Source of the DNA: Deinococcus soli (ex Cha et al. 2016)
GTDB taxonomy: Bacteria > Deinococcota > Deinococci > Deinococcales > Deinococcaceae
Reading direction: 5' to 3'
DNA length: 64,000 nt
NCBI RefSeq assembly: GCF_001007995.1
Contig: NZ_CP011389.1
Location: 2,394,501 to 2,458,500, forward strand
Notes under the pieces: model-generated
Database searches by the model: none
The model's input: the letters and a program-made list of their open reading frames with translations, nothing else
What the model was told of the DNA's origin: nothing
Position numbers and translations under genes: made by a program
Shown here: one piece after another, positions 46,764-58,551 of the stretch
Layout: the number at the start of each line of letters is the position of its first letter
How positions within the stretch are numbered: position 1 is the first letter of the stretch

Positions 46764-47147
46764 TCAGCCCTCGGTGGACGCGCCGGGTCGGGTCGTCCAC
46801 ACCGGGTCGGGTTCGATCTGCTCGGCGGGGGCCTTGCCGGGCTCCAGGCCGCTGCTGCTCGCCGTCTGGAGCGGCGTGACGCTCATGCCGGGCGCGCACT
46901 CGATCTGGCAGGACAGGCGCGCCTGCCCCAGCAGCCCCTTCTCGGTCAGCTTGTCGAACTCGGCGGCGGTCATGGCGTCCGGCTCGCCCTCCTGAAAACT
47001 GACCCGGCAGGTCGTGCAGCGCGCCACGCCCCCGCAGCGGTGCAGGACGTCCACGCCGCCCCGCTCCAGGGCCAGCACCAGCCGCTCCCCGGCGTTCGCC
47101 TGAATCTCCCCGAAGCCCTGCACCTGCACCGTCAGCTGTTGCGTCAT
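46764..47147 (-). CDS. 2Fe-2S ferredoxin
   Basis: 127 residues. The plant/adrenodoxin-type cluster motif is HRCGGVARCTTCRV followed by a distant C in RLSCQIEC (the C-x5-C-x2-C arrangement reads CGGVARCTTC), so four cysteines can hold the cluster; the C-terminal 30 residues are an acidic tail. Electron carrier; partner unknown. A frame-extending upstream ATG (MLGG...) exists, but the family N-terminus begins MTQQLTVQVQGFG. Confidence 0.92.
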   Translation of the reverse strand: MTQQLTVQVQGFGEIQANAGERLVLALERGGVDVLHRCGGVARCTTCRVSFQEGEPDAMTAAEFDKLTEKGLLGQARLSCQIECAPGMSVTPLQTASSSGLEPGKAPAEQIEPDPVWTTRPGASTEG

Positions 47148-47183
47148 GCCCCCCAGCATGCCACGCGGGGGCGGGCCGCTCAC

Positions 47184-47244
47184 AGCGGTTTCCAGTTCCA
47201 TGGAAGGGCCAACACCACGCCCTTCAATTCCACTTCCAACCGCT
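47184..47244. other. imperfect 26-bp inverted repeat between ferredoxin and GGDEF genes
   Basis: AGCGGTT...GAAGGGC (47184-47209) and GCCCTTC...AACCGCT (47219-47244) around CAACACCAC. It is 35 bases past the GGDEF stop; may terminate it or be a relic of a repeat. Confidence 0.45.
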
Positions 47245-47278
47245 GGTGTTGTCAGGTGCCCGCTCCTGAATGCTGCTG

Positions 47279-48928
47279 TCAGCGGAACAGGGTGGGCATG
47301 GTGACCTCGCCGTCCAGCCACACGCGGCCCTTGCCGCGCCGCTTCCCGCGGATCAGGGCGGTGTCCGCGCGCGCCAGCAGCTGCCCCGCCGAGCCGCCCT
47401 GCCCCGGCTCGGCGAACGCCAGTCCGGCCGTGGCGTCCAGGTCGTGCGCCGTGCCGTCCACCACGACCGGTTGCCGCGCGATGGCCTGCAGCACGCCCTC
47501 GACCCGCAGGCGGATCTCCTCGCGGGAGGACGCCTGCACCAGCAGCGCGAACTCATCCCCGCCCAGGCGGCCCAGGGTGTCCCCGGCCCGCAGCGCCGTG
47601 AGCATCCGCGCCCCGACCGCGTGCAGCACCTCGTCGCCGGCGTGGTGCCCGAAGGTGTCGTTCACGCTCTTGAATCCGTCCAGGTCGAAGATCGCCACGG
47701 CCAGCAGGCCGCTCCCGCGCCGGGAGTCGTCCAGCTGCGCCAGGAAGCTCGCGCGGTTGGGCAGGCCGGTCAGCGGGTCCGTCGTCGCCTGCCGCTGCAG
47801 CGCCTCGATGGGGCGCGTGGCGCGTAGCACCAGCAGCCACGCCAGCAGGCTGCCCGCCAGGCTGATCAGCAGCACGAACGCCAGCGGGCGCGGCCGGGCC
47901 GGACCGGGGAAGTCGGCGGTGGGCGCATACACCCCGACCGTCCAGGTGACGCCGGGGTGCACCTCGAAGGGGCGCAGGACCACCCCGTACGACTCGCCGC
48001 CCACCCGGAACCAGTGCGTGCCGCTGCCGGGCGTCAGGCGGCTGCGGTCGTCGAGCAGCGCGCGCAGGGCCGGGTCGGCGACCTCGCGCAGCAGCGGCAC
48101 GCGGCCCTCCACGGTGACCGGCCAGGCGCGGCTCGCGGCGATCGCGTGACCGCCCGCATCGGTCACGAACGCCCGGCCGCGCGCACTGACCCGCAGGCCC
48201 GTCAGGAACGACGCGAGCTGCCGCAGCTGCACGTCGGCACCGACGACCACGGTCCCGCCGGGGCTCATGGCGCTCGCGGCGACCGTCACGCCCGGCTGCT
48301 GCGACGAGGCGAACACGTACGGGTCGGTCCAGATGGTCTGACCGGGCCGCGCCTGCGCCTGCCGGTACCAGGGGCGGGTGCGGGGGTCGTAGTCGCTGGT
48401 GGCGCTGTCCTGACTGGTGGGCAGGCCGCGCGCGTCGTAGTGGGTGGTCGTGACGCGCCGTGCGGGCCGGACCTCGATCACGCGGGCGTAGCGGCCGGTG
48501 TCGCCGGGTCCGTCGCGGCGCAGGAACGTGAAGCGGCCGTCCGGGTGGCCGACCAGCATGCCGTTCAGCTGCGGGACGTTGTCCAGCAGAGCGTGGAAGT
48601 TCGTCAGGAGGCTGGACGGATCGTCGGCGCTGAGCAGGCCCGACTGCACGTTCGCGCGGTTCACCTGCACGATCTGCGCCGCCGAGCGGAGGTAGCCCTG
48701 CACGTTGTCGGACGTGACCCGCACGAGCTGTTCCAGCGCCCCCTGCGTCTGTGCGCGCTGCGCCCGCGCGCTGAGCTGCTGCTGCCCGATCAGCGCGACG
48801 AGCAGCGTCAGGCCCTGGGTGAGCAGCAGGGCCAGCAGCAGCCACACGCGCGTCTGCACCGGCAGGCGCGCGGCCTGCCGGGCCGAGACGGCGCGGGGGG
48901 CGGGGGGCGTGTGAGGTGGGGCGCGCAA
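47279..48928 (-). CDS. Cache-GGDEF diguanylate cyclase
   Basis: 549 residues. Membrane helix 1 (WLLLALLLTQGLTLLVALIG) begins at about 28. An outer double-Cache-type domain of about 280 residues follows (DNVQGYLRSAAQIVQVNRANVQSGL...WYRQAQARPGQTIWTDPYVFASSQQPGVTVAASAM) for small-molecule sensing, then helix 2 (LAFVLLISLAGSLLAWLLVL) and a GGDEF domain (DPLTGLPNRASFL, FDLDGFKSVNDTFGHHAGDEVL, GGDEFALLVQ). RAGD-x5-GGDEF is an intact inhibitory I-site. Makes c-di-GMP from GTP. TTG start; the preceding hexamer is TAGACT. Confidence 0.93.
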   Translation of the reverse strand: MRAPPHTPPAPRAVSARQAARLPVQTRVWLLLALLLTQGLTLLVALIGQQQLSARAQRAQTQGALEQLVRVTSDNVQGYLRSAAQIVQVNRANVQSGLLSADDPSSLLTNFHALLDNVPQLNGMLVGHPDGRFTFLRRDGPGDTGRYARVIEVRPARRVTTTHYDARGLPTSQDSATSDYDPRTRPWYRQAQARPGQTIWTDPYVFASSQQPGVTVAASAMSPGGTVVVGADVQLRQLASFLTGLRVSARGRAFVTDAGGHAIAASRAWPVTVEGRVPLLREVADPALRALLDDRSRLTPGSGTHWFRVGGESYGVVLRPFEVHPGVTWTVGVYAPTADFPGPARPRPLAFVLLISLAGSLLAWLLVLRATRPIEALQRQATTDPLTGLPNRASFLAQLDDSRRGSGLLAVAIFDLDGFKSVNDTFGHHAGDEVLHAVGARMLTALRAGDTLGRLGGDEFALLVQASSREEIRLRVEGVLQAIARQPVVVDGTAHDLDATAGLAFAEPGQGGSAGQLLARADTALIRGKRRGKGRVWLDGEVTMPTLFR

Positions 48929-48937
48929 AATCAGGTC

Positions 48938-48943
48938 AGTCTA
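48938..48943 (-). promoter_or_regulatory. -10 hexamer for the GGDEF gene
   Basis: TAGACT on the minus strand, 9 bases before the proposed TTG start. Confidence 0.45.
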
Positions 48944-49036
48944 GGCGCTGACCGGGTGTTCACCTATCCCCCGTCAGGCGGGTGCGCTGGACAGCACAGA
49001 AGGCCCAGGCCAGACCGGGCAGGGCGCACGCGCCGG

Positions 49037-50704
<1,668 letters not shown>

Positions 50705-50709
50705 GACGC

Positions 50710-50715
50710 AGTGTA
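50710..50715 (-). promoter_or_regulatory. leaderless-type -10 for ade
   Basis: TACACT on the minus strand, 5 bases before the ATG at 50704. Confidence 0.55.
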
Positions 50716-50753
50716 GAGAAGTGCCCGCACCACGCCAACCCCGGCGCCGGGGC

Positions 50754-50911
50754 TCAGACGGACTCCGGTTGAAAGGTTGGCAAAAACGTTCAACCCGAGC
50801 GGACTCGGAGAGCTGCGCAGCAGAGCGAGCAGGAGAGAAACGGTTCCGGGCGTGGAGTTGGCAACCCGGTGTCCTTCCGGGTTGTTCACGAAACAGACGG
50901 AATCCGTATCA
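50754..50911 (+). repeat. stop-associated structured repeat, copy C (158 bp)
   Basis: TCAGACGGACTCCGGTTGAA to CAGACGGAATCCGTATCA. Nearly the same sequence as copy A through GTTCAACCCGAGC, CTCGGAGAGCTGCGCAGCAGAGCGAGCAGGAG, GGGCGTGGAGTTGGCAACCCGGTG and TTCCGGGTTGT. The final TCA is, on the minus strand, the TGA stop of the DUF1266 gene. Confidence 0.9.
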
Positions 50912-51823
50912 GTTCAGGGTGGAGGCTTCGCTGCTCGTGCCCACCGCCGCCAGACCCCGGTTGAGCGGCTGGCCGGGCGGCGGCCAGGGGTCGCGGCGCC
51001 AGGGGCTGTCGTCACGGGTCAGCAGCGCCTTCACCGCGTCGGCGTACCCCCGGTTGCGGACCGGGTTGGCGTTCCAGAAGGCCGCGCCCGCCTGGAAACT
51101 CCGGCCGTAGTGCGCCCAGTCGCGAAACGGCGCCTCCCGCGCCATCTGGCGGCACTGCCCCAGCACCTGCCAGCCCTGCCGGTCGCTCAGGTACCCCAGC
51201 GCCACGCCCTGCGCGGCAATGTCCGCCGCCCGGGCGAGGTCGAAGGCCAGGCCGCCCACGTCCCCCACCTCCGGCTCCCACTGGCGCACGACTGTCACGT
51301 GCCGCCGGTCGAGGCCCGCCGTGTTCTGACCGTGCAGCGCTCGGCGCACCTGCTGGTACGGCTCGTGGTGCCCGCCCCCGCCGAGCAGCCACGCGAGGCT
51401 GGACATGGCCGACGCGTGATCCGTGATGCCCCACCCGGACTCCAGGGACGCCGCCAGTTCCCGCAGGGCCTCCTGGCGGGCCTGCCGGTTCTGGCCGGGC
51501 GGCATCACCTGATAGAAGTACGCCGTGGGCCGGTGCGTGGCCGTCTCGAAAATATCGAGCCACAGGGACGTGAACGGCGCCCGCAGGTTCAGCGCGAAGC
51601 GGTCGGCGTCACTCAGGGCCAGCGCGGCTGCCTCGACCTCCGCCCGCCGGGCGTCGGCGTCCCGGGCCGCCTGGGCGTCCCGATCGGCCCGTTCCTGCGC
51701 CAGCTCGGCGTCCGCTTCCTGAAGGCCCTCGCGCGCGCCCTCCAGCATGGCCTTGCCCACCCACCACAGCGCGGCCAGCGCCAGTCCGGCCGCAACGGGA
51801 ATCAGCACTGTCCAGAGGGTCAC
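50909..51823 (-). CDS. DUF1266 membrane-anchored protein
   Basis: 304 residues. An N-terminal membrane helix (MTLWTVLIPVAAGLALAALWWVG) is followed by a coiled coil of about 50 residues (EGLQEADAELAQERADRDAQAARDADARRAEVEAAAL). Residues 110-265 are DUF1266 (ESGWGITDHASAMSSLAWLLGGGGHHEPYQQVRRALHG...LAFDLARAADIAAQGVALGYLSDRQGWQVLGQCRQMAREAPFRDWAHYGRSFQAGAAFW). Function of the domain unknown. TATGCT 6 bases before the GTG. Stop given by the terminal TGA of copy C. Confidence 0.85.
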   Translation of the reverse strand: MTLWTVLIPVAAGLALAALWWVGKAMLEGAREGLQEADAELAQERADRDAQAARDADARRAEVEAAALALSDADRFALNLRAPFTSLWLDIFETATHRPTAYFYQVMPPGQNRQARQEALRELAASLESGWGITDHASAMSSLAWLLGGGGHHEPYQQVRRALHGQNTAGLDRRHVTVVRQWEPEVGDVGGLAFDLARAADIAAQGVALGYLSDRQGWQVLGQCRQMAREAPFRDWAHYGRSFQAGAAFWNANPVRNRGYADAVKALLTRDDSPWRRDPWPPPGQPLNRGLAAVGTSSEASTLN

Positions 51824-51829
51824 CTGGGC

Positions 51830-51835
51830 AGCATA
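51830..51835 (-). promoter_or_regulatory. leaderless-type -10 for the DUF1266 gene
   Basis: TATGCT on the minus strand, 6 bases before the GTG at 51823. Confidence 0.55.
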
Positions 51836-51895
51836 CTGCCCGGTCCCGCGCCGCCCGTGCGCAGATGACGCCCCGGCACGCTCGCCAGCGGCGGA

Positions 51896-52711
51896 TCAGG
51901 ACGAACTCTTGAACCCGCGCAGCAGCGAGCCGCGTTCCGCCAGCGCCCGCTCGAACAGTGCCTGCTGGAACGCGCGGGCGTCGTTCACGCCCGACGCCGA
52001 CTGCGCCGCCTGAAGCTGCGCCTTGGCCGGTTTGGGAATGGGCGAGAGCGTCCCGAAACGCCGCGCGCGGAACATGCCCGGGTGCTCCTCGAACACCACC
52101 GTCACGCCGTCCGGCAGGCCCCGCACGTGCGCGGCGAACGCCTGCTCCTGCACGAGTTCCGCGTGCGCCGCGCCCGCGCCCAGTTCGGTCAGCAGCCGGT
52201 CGATCAGGGTGAACACGCCCGCCGCGTAGGCGTCCACCTCCGCGCGGGTGGGCAGCGCGCCCCGGTGGATCACGCGGTTGCGGAAATCGGTGCCCAGGCC
52301 TCTGGGCGTCAGGAAGTCCGGTTCGCGGCCCTCGCGCAGCAGGTACGCCAGCGCGAACATGCCCAGCTGCCGCTCGGACTGGCTGGAGACGTGCCGCCAC
52401 GTGCCCTCCAGCGCCGCCAGGGCGTTCTCGAAGGACCCCTCGCGCCCGGCGGCCTGTTCCAGCGCGAAGGCCCGCACGTAGAACTCGAAGAAGCGCTCCA
52501 GCGCCGCCGCGAAACTCGCCACGGCCTCCCGCGCGTAGCCGTCCATCAGCGCCCGCGTGCCCAGGTCGAACAGCACCTCGAACTTCTGCTTGCGTACCAG
52601 CACGCAGTACCGCACGCCGCACCGCGCGCAGCGCAGGTCATGCACGCTGCTGTCCGCGAACTCCGCGCGGTTCACATGCGCGCACTGCGGGCAGGTCGTC
52701 GGGAAATCCAT
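51896..52711 (-). CDS. zinc-ribbon protein with HEPN-like domain
   Basis: 271 residues. The N-terminus has a zinc ribbon (CPQCAHVNRAEFADSSVHDLRCARCG: two CxxC pairs). Residues 55-180 are helical with AREAVASFAAALERFFEFYVRAF and FRNRVIHRGALPTRAEVDAYAAGVFTLIDRLL; the RNRVIH motif is the R-x4-H element of HEPN domains, where it can be an RNase active site, and resembles DUF4145-type proteins. The remaining 90 residues have no recognised domain. RNA cleavage is an inference. TATGCT 6 bases before the ATG. Confidence 0.75.
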   Translation of the reverse strand: MDFPTTCPQCAHVNRAEFADSSVHDLRCARCGVRYCVLVRKQKFEVLFDLGTRALMDGYAREAVASFAAALERFFEFYVRAFALEQAAGREGSFENALAALEGTWRHVSSQSERQLGMFALAYLLREGREPDFLTPRGLGTDFRNRVIHRGALPTRAEVDAYAAGVFTLIDRLLTELGAGAAHAELVQEQAFAAHVRGLPDGVTVVFEEHPGMFRARRFGTLSPIPKPAKAQLQAAQSASGVNDARAFQQALFERALAERGSLLRGFKSSS

Positions 52712-52717
52712 ACCCCG

Positions 52718-52723
52718 AGCATA
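52718..52723 (-). promoter_or_regulatory. leaderless-type -10 for the zinc-ribbon/HEPN-like gene
   Basis: TATGCT on the minus strand, 6 bases before the ATG at 52711. Confidence 0.55.
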
Positions 52724-52747
52724 GAGCGCCCCGCGTGGGTACGGCGA

Positions 52748-52772
52748 AGGCCCCCACGCGCGGTGGGGGCCT
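52748..52772 (-). terminator. hairpin after the trypsin-like gene
   Basis: AGGCCCCCAC/GTGGGGGCCT, a perfect 10-bp stem with a 5-base loop, 13 bases past the stop. Confidence 0.65.
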
Positions 52773-52785
52773 GGGCGCAGGAACC

Positions 52786-53637
52786 TTACTGCGCGGTGAC
52801 GCCGGTGTAGCTGTTGATCCAGTTGATGTAGCCGTTCACGCGGGTGTACACGCCGTACCCGCGGCACTCGGCGGGGCCGTAGGACACGATGCCCAGCACG
52901 TAGAACTTGCTGTTGTAGCGCGCGGCGAGCGGGCCGCCGCTGTCGCCGTTGCAGGAGTCCTTCCCGGCGTCGTACTTGCCGCAGATGGTGTTGCTGGGAC
53001 GGCTGCCGCAGTCGCTGCCGGTGGGCGTGATCGGGATGGTCACCTCGCGCAGCGCGCGGTTGCTGTACGCGCCGGTCTCGGTGCGGCCCCAGCCGCTGAC
53101 GGTGGCGTACTTGCCGTTCACGTCCAGGACGCTCTCGGTGGTGTTGTTCGGCAGCGCAGCGGTCTGCACGGTGCTGCCCAGCGTGAACGCGGTGCCCACG
53201 CGGATCAGGGCGATGTCGTACGCGTAGGTGCTGCTGTTGTAGCTGGGGTGACGCACGATCTGCGCGGCGGTGCGCAGCTGACCGCTGGTGGTGGTCAGGT
53301 CGTTGATCCCGGCGCGGACGCGCATCTGGCTGGCGCTGTACCCGGCCACGCAGTGCGCGGCGGTCAGCACCCACGTGGAGCTGATCAGGGTGCCGCCGCA
53401 CCAGCCGCCCGACAGTTCGGTGCTGGGCGTGACGCTCACCTGGTAGGGGCGGTTGGTGACGTTCGTGACCGTGCCGTACACGATCTGGCTGCCGATCGTC
53501 TCCGTGAAGGCCTTCTCGGTCCCGGTGACCGTGACGGTTTCCTCGGGCAGCGTGGCCTGCGGGGCGGTCTGGGTGGAGCAGGCGCTCAGGGCCAGGAGGC
53601 CCAGGGCGGTCAGGGCGGCGTGCAGGGGCTTGAACAT
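52786..53637 (-). CDS. trypsin-like serine protease (S1), lipoprotein
   Basis: 283 residues. Signal MFKPLHAALTALGLLALSAC with a lipobox (LSAC), so outer-leaflet anchoring is likely. The chymotrypsin-fold domain (about 75-280) has all three catalytic residues: His in VLTAAHCVAG, Asp in YDIALIRVG and Ser in CNGDSGGPLAARY. The primary specificity pocket residue before the GDSGG loop (DSCNGDSGG) is Asp, suggesting trypsin-like cleavage after Arg/Lys. Six cysteines suggest disulfides. ATG preceded by GGAGG. Confidence 0.95.
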   Translation of the reverse strand: MFKPLHAALTALGLLALSACSTQTAPQATLPEETVTVTGTEKAFTETIGSQIVYGTVTNVTNRPYQVSVTPSTELSGGWCGGTLISSTWVLTAAHCVAGYSASQMRVRAGINDLTTTSGQLRTAAQIVRHPSYNSSTYAYDIALIRVGTAFTLGSTVQTAALPNNTTESVLDVNGKYATVSGWGRTETGAYSNRALREVTIPITPTGSDCGSRPSNTICGKYDAGKDSCNGDSGGPLAARYNSKFYVLGIVSYGPAECRGYGVYTRVNGYINWINSYTGVTAQ

Positions 53638-53679
53638 GGTGAAACCTCCGGGAAAGGGGAATGGGGGAGAGGACGCGAA

Positions 53680-53713
53680 TCAGGGATCAGGTGTTCACGA
53701 ACCTGATCCCTGA
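53680..53713 (-). terminator. terminator of the subtilisin-like gene
   Basis: TCAGGGATCAGGT/ACCTGATCCCTGA, a perfect 13-bp stem with an 8-base loop, 10 bases past the stop. The downstream minus-strand sequence is ttcgcg, a short T-tract. Confidence 0.75.
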
Positions 53714-53722
53714 CTGGAGGAT

Positions 53723-55252
53723 TTACTTCGTTTCGACGAGGGTGTACGAGCCGCTGCCGCTGTAGCCGTACACTTCCCAGCGGTAGGTGCCGCTGGTAGC
53801 GGCGTAGTTGATGCTCTCGCTGCTGGTGCCGCTCTCGCTGGCGGCGACGTCGGCCCAGGTGCTGCCGTTGTACTTCTGGAGGTACAGGTCGAAGTCGGTG
53901 CCGGAGGGGCCGCTGAGGGTGGCCTTCAGGGTGCCGCCCGCGTAGCTGAAGCCGCTCGTGCCGGGCTTGTAGCTCGCCGTGCCGGCGCTGACCGTGCCCG
54001 TGTAGGTGGTCGTGCCGGTGGGGGGAGTGACAGTGCCGCTGCCGGTGAACAGCAGGCGGTTGGGGCTACCGGTGCCAGCACCCGTGACCTTGCCGGTGGT
54101 GGCGCCATTGATCAGGGCGCTCGTCACGGCGCTGTTGGTGGTGTTCCCGGCGGCGATCAGCAGCGCGGCGGCGCCCGCGACGTGCGGGGTGGCCATGGAG
54201 GTGCCGCTGATGGTGTTCGTGGCGGTCGTGGACCCGATCCAGGTGCTGGTGATGTTGCTGCCGGGCGCGAAGAGGTCCACGCAGCTGCCGTAGTTGCTGA
54301 AGCTGGAGCGCGCGTCGGTGTTCGTGGTGCTGCCGACGGTGATGGCGCTGGCGGCGCGGGCGGGGGAGACGTTGCAGGCATTCTGGTTCTCGTTGCCCGC
54401 CGCGACAGCCATGATCAGGTTCTTGCTGGCGGCGCTGTTGACAGCGTCGTCGACGGCCTGGCTGGCCCCGCCGCCCAGGCTCATGTTGGCGACGGCGGTG
54501 GCGCTGCCCTTGTTGGTCACGGCCCAGTTCACACCGGCGATCACGCCGGAGTTCGTGCCGCTGCCGTCACAGCCGAGCACCTTCACGGCGACGAGCGTGG
54601 CGCCCTTGGCGACGCCCCAGGTGGCGCTGCCGACGGTGCCCGCGACGTGCGTGCCGTGCCCCTGGCAGTCGCTGTTGTTGCCGTCACCGGTGGTGTTCGT
54701 GCCCCAGATGGCGCGCCCGCCGAAGTTGGTGTGCGCGGTGTTGATCCCGGTGTCGATGATGTAGACCTTCACGCCGCTGGCGGTGCTGGTGTAGGTGTAG
54801 CTGCCGTCCAGGGGGAGGTTGCGCTGGTCGACACGGTCGAGGCCCCAGGTGGCGCCGGTCTGCGTGGCGCTCATGTGCATCATGGCGTCCTGCTCGATGT
54901 ACTTGACGCGCTTGTCGGCCTGGAGCTTGGCGAGGTTCTGGGTGCTGAGTTTCGCGGCGAAGCCGTTCAGGGCCGCGCCGTACACCTGCTGTACCTGCAC
55001 GCCCTGCGGGTCGAGGCCCAGGCTGCTGATCAGGCCGCTGGCGCTCTGGCTGCTCAGGTCGGCGGCGGCGCCGTCGCTGAAGACGACGATGTACTGGCCG
55101 GGGATCGCGTCGGGGTTGCTGGTGCCCAGGAGGGGCGCGCTGGTCTGGCCGCGGGAGACGACGTCGGTGGTGGGAACGGCCTGCTGGCTGCCGCAGGCGG
55201 CGAGGAGCAGGGTCAGTGCAAGGGTACCGAGGGTGCTGGTGCGTGCGTTCAT
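53723..55252 (-). CDS. subtilisin-like serine protease (S8), secreted
   Basis: 509 residues. Lipoprotein-type signal MNARTSTLGTLALTLLLAAC (lipobox LAAC), an I9 propeptide (IPGQYIVVFSDGAAADL...VYGAALNGFAAKLSTQNLAKLQADKRVKYIEQDAMM), then the S8 domain of proteinase K type: catalytic Asp in KVYIIDTGIN, His in GHGTHVAGTVGS, Asn in AAGNENQN and Ser in SGTSMATPHVAG. A C-terminal pre-peptidase-type beta-sandwich (about 410-509) ends the protein. AGGAGG precedes the ATG. Same direction as the trypsin-like gene, 85 bases apart, each with a hairpin. Confidence 0.96.
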   Translation of the reverse strand: MNARTSTLGTLALTLLLAACGSQQAVPTTDVVSRGQTSAPLLGTSNPDAIPGQYIVVFSDGAAADLSSQSASGLISSLGLDPQGVQVQQVYGAALNGFAAKLSTQNLAKLQADKRVKYIEQDAMMHMSATQTGATWGLDRVDQRNLPLDGSYTYTSTASGVKVYIIDTGINTAHTNFGGRAIWGTNTTGDGNNSDCQGHGTHVAGTVGSATWGVAKGATLVAVKVLGCDGSGTNSGVIAGVNWAVTNKGSATAVANMSLGGGASQAVDDAVNSAASKNLIMAVAAGNENQNACNVSPARAASAITVGSTTNTDARSSFSNYGSCVDLFAPGSNITSTWIGSTTATNTISGTSMATPHVAGAAALLIAAGNTTNSAVTSALINGATTGKVTGAGTGSPNRLLFTGSGTVTPPTGTTTYTGTVSAGTASYKPGTSGFSYAGGTLKATLSGPSGTDFDLYLQKYNGSTWADVAASESGTSSESINYAATSGTYRWEVYGYSGSGSYTLVETK

Positions 55253-55848
55253 GGTGGCGACCTCCTGGGGCAGTTCCGCAACCGTGACAGATGGGAGTAT
55301 GGCCGTGGAGTGCACGGCTGATGGGACGCTGTCAAGCGAAATTGGGAACTTCGGAGATGATACGCAGCTGAACGTCCCATGTTGATGAACGTGCTGCCTG
55401 GCTGCGCCATTGTGTTCCTGATGAGTACAAAAATCACAGAATTCTGACAGTGGAGCGCACAAAATCTATGTCCATTATATCGAGACACAGCGCTCCAGTC
55501 ATTCTCCACTTCCATCACTTCTCATTTTACTAATCTGACTGACCGTGTATTTATCTGGCAAATGAGGCCATACGGTCTTTCGAAGCTTTCATATGCCAAT
55601 AGCCTACGCAGACAGATGAAATTCTGTAGCTCAGGTCGTTCCGCACCTCTGGTGCAAGGGGCAAACGACCTCCGGCCCATGAGAAGCCCGTACCACCCCC
55701 ACAGGAACCGCCCCGGGGCGCACCTGCGGGCCGTCCCACCCATCAGCACACCCGAACGGCGTGGGGTCGGCCGGACCATGCCGGGCGCTTGCCTGCCCGG
55801 CAGAACGCGGGCTCAACGCTTCGCGCCTCCCTTCAATCTGCGGTCACG
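55253..55848. other. 600-base AT-rich intergenic region
   Basis: The stretch 55380-55620 is clearly lower in GC than anything around it. It has no gene I can support; the small open frames lack any motif and ribosome site. It holds a hairpin AGGTCGTT-cc-GCACC-TCT-GGTGC...AACGACCT at 55633-55671. Promoters for the S8 protease lie at the left edge. It may be a remnant of foreign DNA. Confidence 0.5.
55633..55671. repeat. nested hairpin in AT-rich spacer
   Basis: AGGTCGTT (55633-55640) pairs with AACGACCT (55664-55671) and encloses GCACC-TCT-GGTGC (55643-55655). Confidence 0.55.
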
Positions 55849-56619
55849 TCACAGGTGCCAGCCGCCCGCGACCTCCAGGTCCTGCCCGGTCACGTAATCG
55901 CTGGCCCGCACGAAGAACAGCGCCGCCCCGACCAGTTCCGCCACCGTCCCCACCCGCCCCGCCGGGATCTCCCGCACGGGCTGGCTGACACTCGTCTCGA
56001 TCACACCGGGACTGACCACGTTCACGCTCACGCCACTGCCCGCCAGCGTCACCGCCAGCGACCGCGACAGCTGCGCCACGCCCGCCTTCGCGATCACGTA
56101 CGGGACGATCCCGGGCCGCGCCACGTCCGCCGACGCGCCCGCGAACCCCAGGTTCACGATCCGGCCCCAGCCGCGCGCGCGCAGCAGCGGCGCCGCCTCC
56201 TGGCAGGTGGCGAATGTGGCCGTCAGGTTGCTGCCCAGCATGTCCGCCCACTGCTCGTCCGTCACGTCCAGCAGGGGGCGGTTCACGTAGTTCCCCACGT
56301 TGTTCACCAGCACCGCCAGCCCCGAATCCGGGAACGCCGCGTGCGCCGCGCGCACCAGCGCCCGCGCCCCGGCCGGGCTGCCCAGGTCGGCGCTCAGCGT
56401 CACCGCCCGCACGCCCAGCGCCTCGCACTGCCGCGCGGTTTCAAGGGCGTCGGCCTCGCTGGAGCGGTAGTGGACGGCCACGTCGAAGCCCTCGGCGGCC
56501 AGCGCGACCGCCAGCCCGCGCCCGATGCCGCGCGCCGCGCCGGTCACCAGCGCCGTGCCCCGTCCCACCCCGCCCTGTTGCGCCGCGCCCCGACTCACCT
56601 CGCCCTGATCGCCGGTCAC
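55849..56619 (-). CDS. short-chain dehydrogenase/reductase
   Basis: 256 residues, NAD(P)-dependent. [36 protein letters not shown] is the TGxxxGxG cofactor loop (Arg after beta 2 suggests NADPH), [12 protein letters not shown] is the NNxG strand, and [37 protein letters not shown] carries YxxxK. The Ser of the catalytic triad is probably in [17 protein letters not shown]. Similar to 3-oxoacyl-ACP or pteridine reductases. The GTG start overlaps the end of the Nudix gene (GTGA); the two are one operon. Confidence 0.92.
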   Translation of the reverse strand: MTGDQGEVSRGAAQQGGVGRGTALVTGAARGIGRGLAVALAAEGFDVAVHYRSSEADALETARQCEALGVRAVTLSADLGSPAGARALVRAAHAAFPDSGLAVLVNNVGNYVNRPLLDVTDEQWADMLGSNLTATFATCQEAAPLLRARGWGRIVNLGFAGASADVARPGIVPYVIAKAGVAQLSRSLAVTLAGSGVSVNVVSPGVIETSVSQPVREIPAGRVGTVAELVGAALFFVRASDYVTGQDLEVAGGWHL

Positions 56620-57026
56620 GCCTCGCCCTGCCGCAGCGCCAGGGTCACCAGGGAGCGCGTCACCGTGTTCAGTGGGTATTCCAGCGCCTCGTGCAGGTGC
56701 ACCCAGGCCCACTCCTCGATCTCCTCGTTCGGGGTCACGTCGTGATCCCCGGTCGTCGCCAGGAAGTCCACCAGCAGCATGTGCGCGGGCCTGTGGAACT
56801 CCCCGCTGAGGACCGACTCCTGCGTCTGCGCGTACTGCACGTCCTCCAGCCGCAGGCCGACCTCTTCCTGAAATTCGCGTTGCACGGCGTCCAGCAGCGT
56901 CTCGCCCCACTCGACCTTCCCGCCCGGCACGCCCCACAGCCCGCGCCACTTCGTGGTGCGCACGAGCAGCACCCGGCCGTCCTTCCCCCACACGAGCGCC
57001 CCCACACACACCAGCGGTCTCTCCAT
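56616..57026 (-). CDS. Nudix hydrolase (MutT-like)
   Basis: 136 residues: [53 protein letters not shown], a full Nudix box, then [43 protein letters not shown]. Close to MutT-type nucleoside triphosphatases or ADP-ribose-like enzymes; substrate unclear. Overlaps the SDR gene by 4 bases. TACGCT 7 bases before the ATG. Confidence 0.92.
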   Translation of the reverse strand: MERPLVCVGALVWGKDGRVLLVRTTKWRGLWGVPGGKVEWGETLLDAVQREFQEEVGLRLEDVQYAQTQESVLSGEFHRPAHMLLVDFLATTGDHDVTPNEEIEEWAWVHLHEALEYPLNTVTRSLVTLALRQGEA

Positions 57027-57033
57027 GCGCGCC

Positions 57034-57039
57034 AGCGTA
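57034..57039 (-). promoter_or_regulatory. leaderless-type -10 for the MutT-like gene
   Basis: TACGCT on the minus strand, 7 bases before the ATG. Confidence 0.5.
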
Positions 57040-57072
57040 CCGCCGCGCCCGCCGGGCCGTCCGGGTGAACGC

Positions 57073-58547
<1,475 letters not shown>

Positions 58548-58551
<4 letters not shown>

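Noticed and set aside
55522..55779. 85-codon minus-strand frame in the AT-rich spacer
   Set aside because: No ribosome site, no -10, unlikely composition, and another frame is open over the same bases.
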